Shown piece after piece: positions 54,701 to 62,689 of a stretch of DNA of 64,000 nt; positions within the stretch are counted from its first letter, which is position 1, and every line of letters begins with the position of its first letter. The stretch spans positions 3,038,001-3,102,000 of the forward strand of contig OZ241385.1 in the NCBI GenBank assembly GCA_965200825.1, read 5' to 3'. The translations under genes were made by a program, and so were the position numbers. This stretch comes from Bin80 sp026709335 (lineage in GTDB: Bacteria > Bacteroidota > Rhodothermia > Rhodothermales > Bin80). A model generated the notes under the pieces. It made no database searches, was not told the DNA's origin, and worked only from the letters and a program-made list of their open reading frames with translations.

Positions 54701-55712
54701 TTACCGCCTCAAATCGATCATCGTTGCGCGTATACTTGAAATTATTCGGATCAGTCTCCACAGGAATGCTGGATCCGATAATACGTACCCAAGGGCCATT
54801 CAATTTATATCGCCCGTTCCCGTCTCGTTCAATCTCCTGGAGGGTAACGTTCTTGAGCAGGCTATTGAGAGTTGCATTATCTCGGTCATTGTTGTCAACA
54901 TAATCTCCCCCATAGGGTTGGCCAGATGCAGTCAGCGGATCATGAAGCCATACGTATCCTTCTCCATCCAATCTTTCTTTGACCAGTTTAGAGTCGAATT
55001 GCATCATGCGCTGATCCATCAGTTGAATCAACGATCCTGTATTGGCATCCAAAAGAACTTCCCATTCACCGTGTGAAGAGTCGGGCCATACAACGATCCG
55101 CCAGATCAGTCGCGGCGGATCATCGGGAAGAACCAGAAGATCAGCAGGTCCTGAGGTTGCTCCATCCGGGGAAACTGCAAGCCGGGCCAGGGATTCAGCC
55201 TGAGATGCACCGATCACAGGAACAGGGTTGAATGTACCAATTGCTTCCAGGTGAGGTGCATACCCACTGGTGGCCATAACAGGGAGCCCGGAACGATTCA
55301 GATTCACATGCACAAAACGTCCATACACCTTGACCCCGGCCAGTGTTTGTTGAAAAGTCAGATGATGGGCTCCAATCGTTTCTTTCTCTTGAACCAACTC
55401 GAGTACATTCGGGGTGAGGATCCCGAAAGTTTTTCCATCAGAAAGTAGCCATTTACGGGCAGTCGCCTCCGGGGTCGCTTCCGGAGTCATCTCCGGGCTT
55501 AATCGATAGGCAGCCCGAAAAATCCCCAAACTTTCATCAATTCGTCCGTTTTCCACAGCAGTGCTTGGAAGGTACGTCCACATATTCTGGGTAACCACTG
55601 CAGAACGTGAAGCAGGCGGGAGTTCTTCAATGGCTGCTGACCGATCCTGCCCGAACGCAGTCACGGTGCAAAAAAATGTAAAGACAGAAATGAGTGCACG
55701 AAGCCTCATCAA
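51702..55712 (-). CDS. Secreted multidomain metallopeptidase (M4/M36-like) with T9SS sorting domain
   Basis: This 1336-residue protein has a signal peptide (ending TAFGQD), FTP/PepSY-like propeptide regions (LELVQEKETIGAHHLTFQQT; WEVLLDANTGSLIQ), and a gluzincin site HEYGHVIMHH near residue 403 with the downstream Glu in LSEGFSDYWA. Several beta-sandwich modules follow (residues about 600-1250), then a type A T9SS tail (LYPNFPNPFIEETTLSYVLP, LAPGTYWIRM). Propeptide plus catalytic order resembles fungalysin/thermolysin-like peptidases. It probably cleaves external protein for nutrition. Short Thr-Pro-Glu-Ala repeats occur near residue 76. The next gene (ahcY) begins after its stop. Confidence 0.88.
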   Translation of the reverse strand: MMRLRALISVFTFFCTVTAFGQDRSAAIEELPPASRSAVVTQNMWTYLPSTAVENGRIDESLGIFRAAYRLSPEMTPEATPEATARKWLLSDGKTFGILTPNVLELVQEKETIGAHHLTFQQTLAGVKVYGRFVHVNLNRSGLPVMATSGYAPHLEAIGTFNPVPVIGASQAESLARLAVSPDGATSGPADLLVLPDDPPRLIWRIVVWPDSSHGEWEVLLDANTGSLIQLMDQRMMQFDSKLVKERLDGEGYVWLHDPLTASGQPYGGDYVDNNDRDNATLNSLLKNVTLQEIERDGNGRYKLNGPWVRIIGSSIPVETDPNNFKYTRNDDRFEAVMAYYFIDQSQRYVEHLNVGHPPPTRPLNVDPHATSEDNSWFQPGRYIAGFGDGGVDDAEDVGVILHEYGHVIMHHYFGSSNFTYEQRVLSEGFSDYWAISYRRHLMESGQVPMGDWREVFPWDGIAWGGRRADRNEHHDTIRQECVARCNFYFYGRTWAALMMKLWGEIGREIADRLHLVAFSYIGPNFKLADVAEALLQADNALYSGEFSSHIINTFEPRGFLPSQFGIPSISHEPLRQIYNITDPVKIDADIRVSGASITSAVVHYRPDSGEYMNTPLVYRGGTKWRGEIRLPPSTTKMDYYLQASTSVVSVFLPKSAPQEVWTVRFGRDTQAPSIVYTPITHVTPEEALLPLSIQVTDDNEVSRVVLGYTATFPANQGTLSDTVPLADAGGGTYTFNLPFLDVSENLLPGTKMEYRIIASDVADPPNVSHFPPQSMPLLRLDVLPGSNELGIWNPGEWPGLTEGEWALDRDAFGHTGNLWTTAPDMPYNDRPGISLLSFPDVNLVGYPGAQLEFWHWYDFENIGVPGPGEIGGIIYDGGQIQVSTDNGHSWTIATPQWQYNGTIDQTTSNPLAGTPAFGGSSFGWRRVRVPLPDAPPDSYRFDVSTRLAFGTGAGNSNASTHNFAGWIVRDARILIDPPVDNIAPVIEYGPHTNQFIKPGDTSTSYRIAATDDLGVESVRLHLYNLESIQPEILGTYRFAPHEITPDWYHADIPLPELPPDGILGYYITVRDFDNNTQSLGGESPERLLKLYVSSEDPRPALFNASPGGVWSKLGEGYSARTALSHQQSSIVLEPVYFSNTSERIMLRLRHAYELTEGSVGRVSVTEDGGSLWTTLRPNQELLDTGQDDFSGETLEIIDSWFDLTSLSQPYQLRVDLIHGKQKTDTGYWTIFDAEYYRAAHNAVPVPVATDLILYPNFPNPFIEETTLSYVLPEEAHVQIMLFNLLGQHVQNVTDEIQKAGGYAINLNLRGLAPGTYWIRMQAGNSLLQQPITLVP

Positions 55713-55747
55713 GTTCAGGCCGTTTACGGGTTAACTTATCCCGTGGC

Positions 55748-56977
55748 TTAGATGCCAGCGTACGCCCGTAGCTTCTCTTTCATATTCAAACGCTCCCATG
55801 GGAATTGACTACGGCCAAAATGACCATAGGTAGCGGTCTCCTTGTAGATGGCTTTCCTGAGTTTAAGGTTTTCAATGATAGAAGCCGGTTTCATGTCAAA
55901 ATTTTTCTCCACAATTTCTGTCAGATCTTGATCAGAAAAGCCATATTTTTGTGCTGTTCCCGAAGAGTCAATGAATATGGATACCGGTTTAGCTTCCCCG
56001 ATCATGTAAGCCAACTGAACGGCAACCATATCGGCTAATTCGGCTGCGACAAGATTCTTAGCAATATGGCGCGCAGCGTATGCAGCAGATCGATCCACTT
56101 TCGTGGGGTCTTTCCCACTGAATGCACCACCTCCGTGTGCGCCACGCCCTCCATAGGTATCTACAATAATCTTGCGTCCGGTAAGTCCAGCATCTGCGTG
56201 GGGGCCTCCTTCAACGAACTTCGTCTTTTCATTCACATACAGAGTAAATTCTTCATCAATCAAATTTTTGTCAATCAAATTTTTGTCAATCATGGGGGAT
56301 AGCAAGTGATCTCTTATATCTCTTTTGATCTCTTGCTTTTGTACACATGGATCGTGTTGTGTAGCGATTACAATCGTATCAATTCTTTGCGGGATGCGCC
56401 CTTCCGGGTTATATTCAATGGTTACCTGGCTTTTCGAGTCCGGGCGCAGGTAGTTCATCTTATCTCCAGTTTTACGGATATTGGCCAGCTCTTGAACAAG
56501 ACGGTGAGCATATACAAGCGGCATTGGCATCAGTATCGGTATACCGTTGTCTAAGTATTCCACCTCCCGGCAGGCATATCCAAACATCATGCCCTGATCA
56601 CCAGCCCCCAATTCTTCCGGCTCTCCTTCTTTCGAATCTCCCCCATCTACGCCCTCAGCTATCTCCTCGCTTTGTCCATGAATGAGATCAGTCACTTTAA
56701 CGGTATCCGCGCAAAATTTAAGGTCCGGGTTAGTATAGCCGATGTCATGAATAACATCTCGGGCAACCTCTTCATGATTGATCCGAGCATAACGATGGGA
56801 CGGAGCACGTACCTCTCCGGCTAGGATAACATTGTTTAAGGTTACCATAGTTTCCACGGCAACACGACTTTCTGGATCAAGCTTTAGGTATTCATCCAAG
56901 ATTGCATCTGAGATCTGGTCAGCGACTTTGTCAGGATGGCCTTCGGATACTGACTCAGATGTAAACAAGTACTCCAT
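55748..56977 (-). CDS. metK: S-adenosylmethionine synthase
   Basis: This 409-residue enzyme makes SAM from methionine and ATP. Family signatures: SEGHPDKVADQISDAILDEY, GAGDQGMMFGYA, DAGLTGRKIIVDTYGGRGAH, GGGAFSGKDPTKVDRSAAYA. It is slightly longer than usual (about 385-400 residues), in part because IDKNL is duplicated (IDKNLIDKNLIDEE) by a 15-nt tandem repeat. I found no SAM riboswitch in the 376-nt upstream region. Confidence 0.96.
   Translation of the reverse strand: MEYLFTSESVSEGHPDKVADQISDAILDEYLKLDPESRVAVETMVTLNNVILAGEVRAPSHRYARINHEEVARDVIHDIGYTNPDLKFCADTVKVTDLIHGQSEEIAEGVDGGDSKEGEPEELGAGDQGMMFGYACREVEYLDNGIPILMPMPLVYAHRLVQELANIRKTGDKMNYLRPDSKSQVTIEYNPEGRIPQRIDTIVIATQHDPCVQKQEIKRDIRDHLLSPMIDKNLIDKNLIDEEFTLYVNEKTKFVEGGPHADAGLTGRKIIVDTYGGRGAHGGGAFSGKDPTKVDRSAAYAARHIAKNLVAAELADMVAVQLAYMIGEAKPVSIFIDSSGTAQKYGFSDQDLTEIVEKNFDMKPASIIENLKLRKAIYKETATYGHFGRSQFPWERLNMKEKLRAYAGI
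56256..56292. repeat. 15-nt in-frame tandem duplication within metK
   Basis: TCAATCAAATTTTTG occurs at 56256-56270 and 56271-56285, followed by a partial third unit (TCAATCA). On the coding strand it adds five residues, giving IDKNLIDKNLIDEE, at a loop between conserved blocks of MetK. It looks like a recent replication-slippage event that the enzyme tolerates. Confidence 0.85.
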
Positions 56978-57140
56978 AAGAAATATAGAATTAAGTTGAG
57001 TATAAAAGGTGAGTATAAAAGAGGTTCTTGCAAAGCCTCTATTTTTGGACAGAAAAGCTCCCTCAGGTGCTTTCAGAGCAAATTTTATGCTCGATTTTGG
57101 AGGTTTTGCAAAAGGCTCAAAATTAAGCGAATATTATTTT

Positions 57141-57170
57141 TAAGTAATTAAATTTTAAGTAATTAAATTT
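57141..57170. repeat. 15-nt tandem repeat upstream of metK and acpP
   Basis: TAAGTAATTAAATTT is repeated head to tail without spacer. It is AT-rich and could act as an UP-element-like segment, or may simply be slippage. Confidence 0.7.
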
Positions 57171-57181
57171 TCGAACAGGTG

Positions 57182-57252
57182 TTGTACAAAGAGGGTTAAA
57201 CCGGAGGGCCTGTGGCAGAGTACAAGATCTGTTCGTACGAATAGTTGTACAA
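57182..57252. promoter_or_regulatory. Paired TTGTACAA palindromes upstream of acpP
   Basis: TTGTACAA occurs at 57182-57189 and 57245-57252, start to start 63 nt, which equals six turns of B-DNA at 10.5 bp. Between them is another perfect palindrome, TTCGTACGAA (57232-57241). Such phased dyads are typical of cooperative repressor binding. A fatty-acid-synthesis regulator is a natural guess from the downstream acpP-fabF genes, but the sequence is not a known FapR or FadR site. Confidence 0.45.
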
Positions 57253-57353
57253 ATTTGCCGTAATTTGGTTTATTTATATGTCCGCACGAACGTATATATG
57301 CGCGTCACTGCGGTATTTTGAATTTTCACAAACAAGCTTACATCAGCAAAAAC

Positions 57354-57590
57354 ATGTCAGAACTTGCAGATAAGGTCAAGGCACTCGTGGTAGATAAACT
57401 GGGGGTTGCGGAGGATTCAATTTCTCCAGATGCTTCCTTCTCCGATGATCTGGGAGCAGACTCCCTTGATACAGTTGAATTAATTATGGAATTTGAGAAG
57501 GAATTCAACGTCAGTATCCCGGATGAGGATGCTGAGAAGATTGCTACTGTCGGGGATGCGATAGATTATCTCACCGAGAAGAGTGGATAG
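57354..57590 (+). CDS. acpP: Acyl carrier protein
   Basis: This 78-residue acidic protein starts MSELADKVKALVVDKLGV. Serine in the DSL motif (SDDLGADSLDTVELIM) receives the 4'-phosphopantetheine arm. The open frame extends upstream to 57318, but ACPs begin here. It lies 26 nt upstream of fabF, so both are surely one transcript in fatty acid synthesis. Confidence 0.97.
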   Translation: MSELADKVKALVVDKLGVAEDSISPDASFSDDLGADSLDTVELIMEFEKEFNVSIPDEDAEKIATVGDAIDYLTEKSG

Positions 57591-57616
57591 CAGTTGTCAT
57601 CATAAAGCCTTTGGGC

Positions 57617-58882
57617 ATGGCGATTCAAAACGAGCCGGGCCGTGTTGTCGTGACGGGAATGGGAGCATTGACTCCCCTAGGGCATTCTCCAGATGAATTC
57701 TGGGAAGGGCTTATGGTGGGCAGAAGTGGTGCTGCACCGATTACCCATTTTGATGCAGAACACTTCGCCACGAAGTTCGCCTGTGAGTTGAAGGGGTTTG
57801 ACCCGCTCAATTACTTTGAACCGCGTGAAGCTCGAAAAATGGATCCGTTCGCCCAGTACGGGATGGCTGCCGCCATTCAGGCTGTTGAGGATTCCGGGTT
57901 GAATCCGGACCGGATGACACAGGATCAACGAGATCGTATCGCGGTAATCATTGGTAGTGGAATCGGGGGAATTCAGGTATTTCATGAGCAAACTGCAGCT
58001 TATATCGATAAGGGGCCGCGCCGCATTTCACCGTTTTTTATCCCGAAGTTGATCCCGGACATTGTAAGCGGGCATATTTCGATCCGGTATAAATTTCGTG
58101 GCCCCAATTACTGTGTGGTCAGCGCCTGTGCGACCGGGAATAACAATATCGGAGATGCCTACATGATGCTCCAGTGCGGAATGATTGATGCTGCATTGTG
58201 CGGAGGTGCTGAAGCAGCAGTTAGCGAGTTAGGGATTGGAGGATTTAATGCTCTTCGAGCGCTGTCAACTCGCAATGACGATCCTGCGACCGCCAGCCGC
58301 CCCTTTGACAAGACACGTGATGGATTTGTTCTCGGTGAGGGAGCAGGTGTACTGGTCATCGAAACACTGAAGCATGCGCAGGAGCGTGGGGCACGTATCT
58401 ACGCCGAAATTATAGGGATAGGGATGAGTGGAGATGCAAATCATATCACGGCTCCCGATCCGGAGGGAACTGGTGCGACTCTGGCGATGCGTAATATGTT
58501 GACAGATGCACGACTGCATCCTGAAGATGTGGATTATCTGAACATGCACGGGACTTCCACTCCACTTGGAGACACTGCTGAAACCAAATCCATCAAGGCG
58601 GTATTTGGCTCACACGCCTATAAAATGAGCCTGTCTTCTACCAAAAGTATGACAGGTCATCTACTCGGGGCTGCAGGTGCAGTGGAGGCTATTGCCACAA
58701 TTCAGGCGATCTGCAATGATCGGGTGCCACCGACCATCAATTTTGTTCATCCCGACCTAGATTGTGACCTCGATTACACGTTCAACCAGCCAAAGAATCG
58801 CCCCGTCAGCGTGGCCGTTTCAAATGCATTCGGCTTTGGTGGTCACAACACATCCATTGCGTTCAGGGAGTTTATCGCCTGA
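57617..58882 (+). CDS. fabF: Beta-ketoacyl-ACP synthase II
   Basis: This 421-residue condensing enzyme elongates acyl-ACP with malonyl-ACP. The Cys-His-His site is visible: VSACATGNN, NMHGTSTPLGD and SNAFGFGGHN, with MTGHLLGAAGAVEA supplying the Lys-region context. The ATG at 57617 is preferred over the TTG at 57611. In many bacteria rnc follows acpP-fabF; here it does not, and a hairpin-rich non-coding stretch follows instead. Confidence 0.96.
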   Translation: MAIQNEPGRVVVTGMGALTPLGHSPDEFWEGLMVGRSGAAPITHFDAEHFATKFACELKGFDPLNYFEPREARKMDPFAQYGMAAAIQAVEDSGLNPDRMTQDQRDRIAVIIGSGIGGIQVFHEQTAAYIDKGPRRISPFFIPKLIPDIVSGHISIRYKFRGPNYCVVSACATGNNNIGDAYMMLQCGMIDAALCGGAEAAVSELGIGGFNALRALSTRNDDPATASRPFDKTRDGFVLGEGAGVLVIETLKHAQERGARIYAEIIGIGMSGDANHITAPDPEGTGATLAMRNMLTDARLHPEDVDYLNMHGTSTPLGDTAETKSIKAVFGSHAYKMSLSSTKSMTGHLLGAAGAVEAIATIQAICNDRVPPTINFVHPDLDCDLDYTFNQPKNRPVSVAVSNAFGFGGHNTSIAFREFIA

Positions 58883-59339
58883 ATCGGGGGTCAAGTTCAT
58901 AAAACGCCGGTACCGCTCCCCGCGGATCATACTGGTGCGTCAGGTTTTCTTCAAGGATAGAGCCGGGGATCCGATCCCGACTTTGACGGTTTCGCTTTTT
59001 TGGGTTTTAAAACGTTATTTCTGTGGGTTCCAGCACAGGTTTTTGAGTCTCATTTGTAGCGTTCAGTTTTTCCAGAAATCTTGCCTGGAAGCCTCTGTGC
59101 GAAAGGTAACCGTCGAAGTCAGGATAAGTGCCGATATGTTGGCAGTCCATATCACAGGATCATTCATGTTCAGGGGATAAACCCAAAGAACAGACCGGGA
59201 AAGACTCCATGCCCCACGAGTTTGCAGAAAAATCAGAGCCTTGTTGAAGAGTGGCTCTGAAATGCCATCCGTCAAGGGAATTTCGGCGAATTTGACGGGG
59301 GATTCCCCCGCGTCGTATGGCATGAAGAAGATGGCAGAT

Positions 59340-59383
59340 CTGAACTTCCCCCCTAATCCGGGGTTTTTAGGGGGGAAGTTCAG
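59340..59383. repeat. 17-bp perfect inverted repeat
   Basis: Arms CTGAACTTCCCCCCTAA (59340-59356) and TTAGGGGGGAAGTTCAG (59367-59383) pair perfectly around a 10-nt loop (TCCGGGGTTT). The strength and symmetry suggest a REP/MITE-like element or a recombination site. It lies about 270 nt from the left edge of the tandem ATPase array. Confidence 0.7.
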
Positions 59384-59554
59384 GTGCAAGATCTTTTGCT
59401 GCTGAATTACTGGCGCCGAGTGGGCGTACATAAAGATATTGAACAGGATCAGATTTATGACCTTGCTGAAGAGCTAGGTGTGTCCGAATTTACCGTCCAG
59501 TGGCAAATACAAAATCACGAAATTGCCAGAATATCACCATACCCACAGTGGTAG
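59384..59554 (+). pseudogene. Possible gene fragment with helix-turn-helix-like segment
   Basis: A 56-codon frame beginning GTG right after the hairpin encodes VQDLLLLNYWRRVGVHKD and then IYDLAEELGVSEFTVQWQIQ. The second part looks like a helix-turn-helix or the C-terminal helices of ImmA/IrrE-type peptidases, where a LAxxLGVSxxxVxxRL pattern is common. There is no upstream domain, so it is at best a 3' fragment. Confidence 0.3.
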
Positions 59555-59706
59555 TTTTTGCTTGATCAAGTTGCCTAGTGGTGAACACCCCCCTTGGGTA
59601 ATCGGATTCAGTAAGAACACAGATCGAATTAACGGGAAGATACACTCAGATTGACGTTGATTTTAGACCTGTTTCTGCGCGTTTGAGGTAAATTGCGGAA
59701 TAAATG

Positions 59707-60951
59707 TCAGAATTCTCTGGATCCTACCCCAGAGTTCCGCTCGTGTGATGGGGGAGAATCGACTGGGGACGCGTGGGGAATTTCAATTCGCTCACGGGCA
59801 TAGTTCGAGATCAGCCAGGTACGCATGGATGGAATCGGGATACTGTAGACTTCATCTTGGCTGTGCAATATCCCGCGCTCTACTGCTTTGGTAAACAAAC
59901 TCCTCGCCTTATCTGGATCGTCGCACTCCTGTGATAAAACTTCTATAACATCTTCCTTATAAAGTCCTTTGCCTGGTGCAATGTTTTTGATCAGTCTTGC
60001 CAAGCTACCACGTTCTCTTCCGCTGATCCCCTTTGCACGTTGTTTATAATACGCTTCACGTCTGTCCTCCCCCAATTTATACACGACTTCCAGTCCCACA
60101 GAGGTCATGTTTCCATCATCTTTCCAGATTTGCTTTGCTGCGGCATCTCCATACGCCGAAATATGCTGAGGCCAGCCATGTGTTTTTTGCGCAATCGCAT
60201 CAATCCAAGGATCAGGATCCCCCTTCGCGCCTCCTTCTTTGAGAAGCCAATCATGGATGGCTGCGCGTTCAGAATCTTTGCCCAACGATCCCAACTCCAC
60301 GAAACACCCTCCTTTGAATCTCGAAATCCCAAGTAAGCGGAAGGCCTCTTCTGTCTGCCCCAATCCCGCTGCTAGCAAGATGATAGGATGATTGACCTTG
60401 CCATTATGAAGCTTGTTCAAGGTCGATGCCACTGCAGACTCATTCGAGGTATTGAAGAAACGACCAACATACTGGGCTTCATCGAGTACTAAAAGCACCC
60501 CTTTCCTAGGATTCATGTTTTCAAGGATGTGGGGCACGCTTGAATCCCCTGCAATTTCTTTGATCCGCTCTGCACCCAACAGCTTTACATCAGCTTTTAC
60601 AGCGGTTTGCTTGCGAGAAACATAAGGTTTACCTAGCGTTTGCGCCATCTGGACAGGATCGTGCAAGTCATCGTAATTGATTTCAATGACATCCCATCGA
60701 TGCTCCAATGCATCCAGGGCCATTTCCTCCAACAGAGCCGTCTTTCCCGCGCCGGGTGCACCCTGGATCAGCATAGTCGTCCTGCCAGCCCCCGTCGTCA
60801 TTGCAAGATTCATAAGGTCATTGAAATCATGCAAAATCTGTGTCCGCCCATGGAAGTATTTCGCGGGTCCTCGGTCAGCGACAATATTTGATATGCGGGA
60901 GATATCGGGAGACATTACTAAGGAAATACTGTCTGGAAAACCATTGGACAT
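59707..60951 (-). CDS. AAA (ORC/AAA_16-like) ATPase, array copy 1
   Basis: This 414-residue protein starts at a conserved leader (MSNGFPDSI). An AAA_16-like entry (YFHGRTQILHDFNDLM, residues 32-47) is followed by Walker A GAPGAGKTAL (64-73), Walker B VLLVLDEAQ (152-160), sensor-1-like ILLAAGLG (191-198) and helical plus winged-helix-like parts (SLARLIKNIAPGKGLYKEDV; LFTKAVERGIL; SMRTWLISNYARER). No signal peptide or membrane helix. Sequence pattern suggests a DNA-binding or NLR-like signalling ATPase of the STAND/ORC broad class. It is nearly identical to copy 2 in its C-terminal half but differs just after Walker B (YVGRFFNTSNESAVASTLNK). Confidence 0.85.
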   Translation of the reverse strand: MSNGFPDSISLVMSPDISRISNIVADRGPAKYFHGRTQILHDFNDLMNLAMTTGAGRTTMLIQGAPGAGKTALLEEMALDALEHRWDVIEINYDDLHDPVQMAQTLGKPYVSRKQTAVKADVKLLGAERIKEIAGDSSVPHILENMNPRKGVLLVLDEAQYVGRFFNTSNESAVASTLNKLHNGKVNHPIILLAAGLGQTEEAFRLLGISRFKGGCFVELGSLGKDSERAAIHDWLLKEGGAKGDPDPWIDAIAQKTHGWPQHISAYGDAAAKQIWKDDGNMTSVGLEVVYKLGEDRREAYYKQRAKGISGRERGSLARLIKNIAPGKGLYKEDVIEVLSQECDDPDKARSLFTKAVERGILHSQDEVYSIPIPSMRTWLISNYARERIEIPHASPVDSPPSHERNSGVGSREF

Positions 60952-60960
60952 ATTCGAGAT

Positions 60961-61178
60961 TCCAAAGGTTCCGAAATGACAATTCTTGACTATTCAGGAT
61001 CTCTGGATCAAGATATCATGTAGGATGAAATGTGTGCATCTCTTTGCGAGGTTAACCAAAATTCGGGAAATGCCTTCTCTTTTCGTAGAGTGGACAAAAT
61101 TCATCTGACGCTCTTCAACTCCGGTGGCCAAGAACTTTTTCGAGAGATCGTTGATTTTAGGCCTGTTTCTGCGCGTTT
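60961..61178. repeat. 218-nt spacer repeat, copy A
   Basis: It lies between ATPase copies 1 and 2 and is almost identical to 62450-62667. It contains the upstream region of copy 1 and the downstream region of copy 2, with one minus-strand frame of about 55 codons that has no recognisable domain. Confidence 0.85.
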
Positions 61179-61200
61179 GAGGTAAATTGCGGAATAGAGG

Positions 61201-62406
61201 TCAGAGTCTCCTGGGTTCAATCCTGGAATTCCGCTCGTGTGATGGAGAAGGGCTCAGCTGGGATGCGTAGGGAATGATTCGCTCACGGGCATAGTTCGAG
61301 ATCAGCCAGGTACGCATGGATGGAATCGGAATACTATAGACTTCATCTTGGCTGTGCAATATCCCGCGCTCTACTGCTTTGGTAAACAAACTCCTCGCCT
61401 TATCTGGATCGTCGCACTCCTGTGATAAAACTTCTATAACATCTTCCTTATAAAGTCCTTTGCCTGGTGCAATGTTTTTGATCAGTCTTGCCAAGCTACC
61501 ACGTTCTCTTCCGCTGATCCCCTTTGCACGTTGTTTATAATACGCTTCACGTCTGTCCTCCCCCAATTTATACACGACTTCCAGTCCCACAGAGATCATG
61601 TTTCCATCATCTTTCCAGATTTGCTTTGCTGCGGCATCTCCATACGCCGAAATATGCTGAGGCCAGCCATGTGTTTTTTGCGCAATCGCATCAATCCAAG
61701 GACTAGGATCCCCCTTCGCGCCTCCTTCTTTGACAAGCCAATCCTGAATGACTGCTCGTTCAGAATCTTTGCCCAGCGCACCCAACTCTATAAAACACCC
61801 TCCCTTAAATCTCGAAATCCCAAGTAAGCGGAAGGCCTCTTCTGTCTGCCCCAATCCCGCCACAAGCAAGATGATAGGATGATTGACCTTACCATTATGA
61901 AGATTATCCAAGGTCTTCATTACCGACATCTTGTTAGAAGTGCCAGCAAAATCAGCAATACGCTGGGCCTCATCAAGAATTAAAAGCACCCCCTCCTTTG
62001 GGTTCACCTTCTCAAGCACCCGAGACACACTCGAATCCCCTGCAACTTCGTTGACATGCTCTGCACCCAATAATTTTACATCGGCTTTTACGGCGGTTTG
62101 CTTGCGGGAAACATAAGGTTTACCAAGGGTTTGCGCCATATGTACAGGATTGTATAAGTCACCTAGGTTAATTTCAATGACATCCCATTGTTTTTCCAAT
62201 GCATCCAGGGCCATTTCCTCCAACAGGGCCGTCTTTCCTGCGCCCGGTGCCCCCTGAATCAGCATGGTTGTCCTACCTGTTCTTTCCGTCATTGCAAGTT
62301 TCATAAGGTCTTTGAAGTCATGCAAGATCTGGGTCCGCCCATGGAAGTATTTCGCGGGTCCTCGGTCAGCGACAATATTTGATATGCGGGAGGAATCGGG
62401 AGACAT
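61201..62406 (-). CDS. AAA (ORC/AAA_16-like) ATPase, array copy 2
   Basis: From the ATG at 62406 the product has 401 residues (MSPDSSRISNIVADRGPAKY); the frame is open to 62454. Walker A GAPGAGKTAL and Walker B VLLILDEAQ are intact. A 2-nt deletion relative to copies 1 and 3, in the leader at about 62410-62440, puts the upstream MSN start out of frame, so the start has probably moved downstream or to a non-ATG codon. The region after Walker B (RIADFAGTSNKMSVMKTLDN) is copy-specific, while the C-terminal 160 residues match copy 1 almost perfectly. Confidence 0.83.
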   Translation of the reverse strand: MSPDSSRISNIVADRGPAKYFHGRTQILHDFKDLMKLAMTERTGRTTMLIQGAPGAGKTALLEEMALDALEKQWDVIEINLGDLYNPVHMAQTLGKPYVSRKQTAVKADVKLLGAEHVNEVAGDSSVSRVLEKVNPKEGVLLILDEAQRIADFAGTSNKMSVMKTLDNLHNGKVNHPIILLVAGLGQTEEAFRLLGISRFKGGCFIELGALGKDSERAVIQDWLVKEGGAKGDPSPWIDAIAQKTHGWPQHISAYGDAAAKQIWKDDGNMISVGLEVVYKLGEDRREAYYKQRAKGISGRERGSLARLIKNIAPGKGLYKEDVIEVLSQECDDPDKARSLFTKAVERGILHSQDEVYSIPIPSMRTWLISNYARERIIPYASQLSPSPSHERNSRIEPRRL

Positions 62407-62449
62407 TACTGGAAGTACTGTCCGGAAAAGTGTTGGACATATTCGAGGC

Positions 62450-62667
62450 TCCAAAGGTTCCGAAATGACAATTCTTGACTATTCAGGATCTCTGGATCAA
62501 GATATCATGTAGGATGAAATGTGTGCATCTCTTTGCGAGGTTAACCAAAATTCGGGAAATGCCTTCTCTTTTCGTAGAGTGGACAAAATTCATCTGACGC
62601 TCTTCAACTCCGGTGGCCAAGAACTTTTTCGAGAGATCGTTGATTTTAGGCCTGTTTCTGCGCGTTT
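62450..62667. repeat. 218-nt spacer repeat, copy B
   Basis: It lies between ATPase copies 2 and 3, almost identical to 60961-61178, including a short plus-strand frame ATGACAATTCTTGACTATTC... of 15 codons that is unlikely to be a gene. Confidence 0.85.
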
Positions 62668-62689
62668 AAGATCAATTTCGGAATAGATG

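Larger units (their letters stand above)
56978..57353. other. Divergent metK/acpP intergenic region with tandem repeats
   Basis: It holds the promoters of metK (minus) and acpP (plus). Besides the elements listed separately it has two short direct repeats: GAGTATAAAA at 56998-57007 and 57011-57020, and TAAGTAATTAAATTT at 57141-57155 and 57156-57170. A weak GAGG/CCTC hairpin lies near 57020-57045. No gene is recognisable. Confidence 0.55.
58883..59654. other. Hairpin-rich region without intact genes
   Basis: About 770 nt between fabF and the ATPase array. Hairpins include TCAGAGCC/GGCTCTGA (59233-59260, 12-nt loop), CGGGGG/CCCCCG (59296-59310, 3-nt loop) and the long stem at 59340-59383. Open frames (for example 58764-59180 plus) have no recognisable domain. 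A 56-codon fragment is listed separately. The region looks like decayed DNA at the edge of a mobile or recombined segment. Confidence 0.5.

Noticed and set aside
56978..57353. SAM riboswitch upstream of metK
   Set aside because: I looked on the minus strand for the conserved SAM-I core and SAM-II pattern and found neither.
58764..59180. 138-codon plus-strand frame after fabF, possibly rnc
   Set aside because: It lacks the ribonuclease III signature and largely overlaps fabF in another frame.
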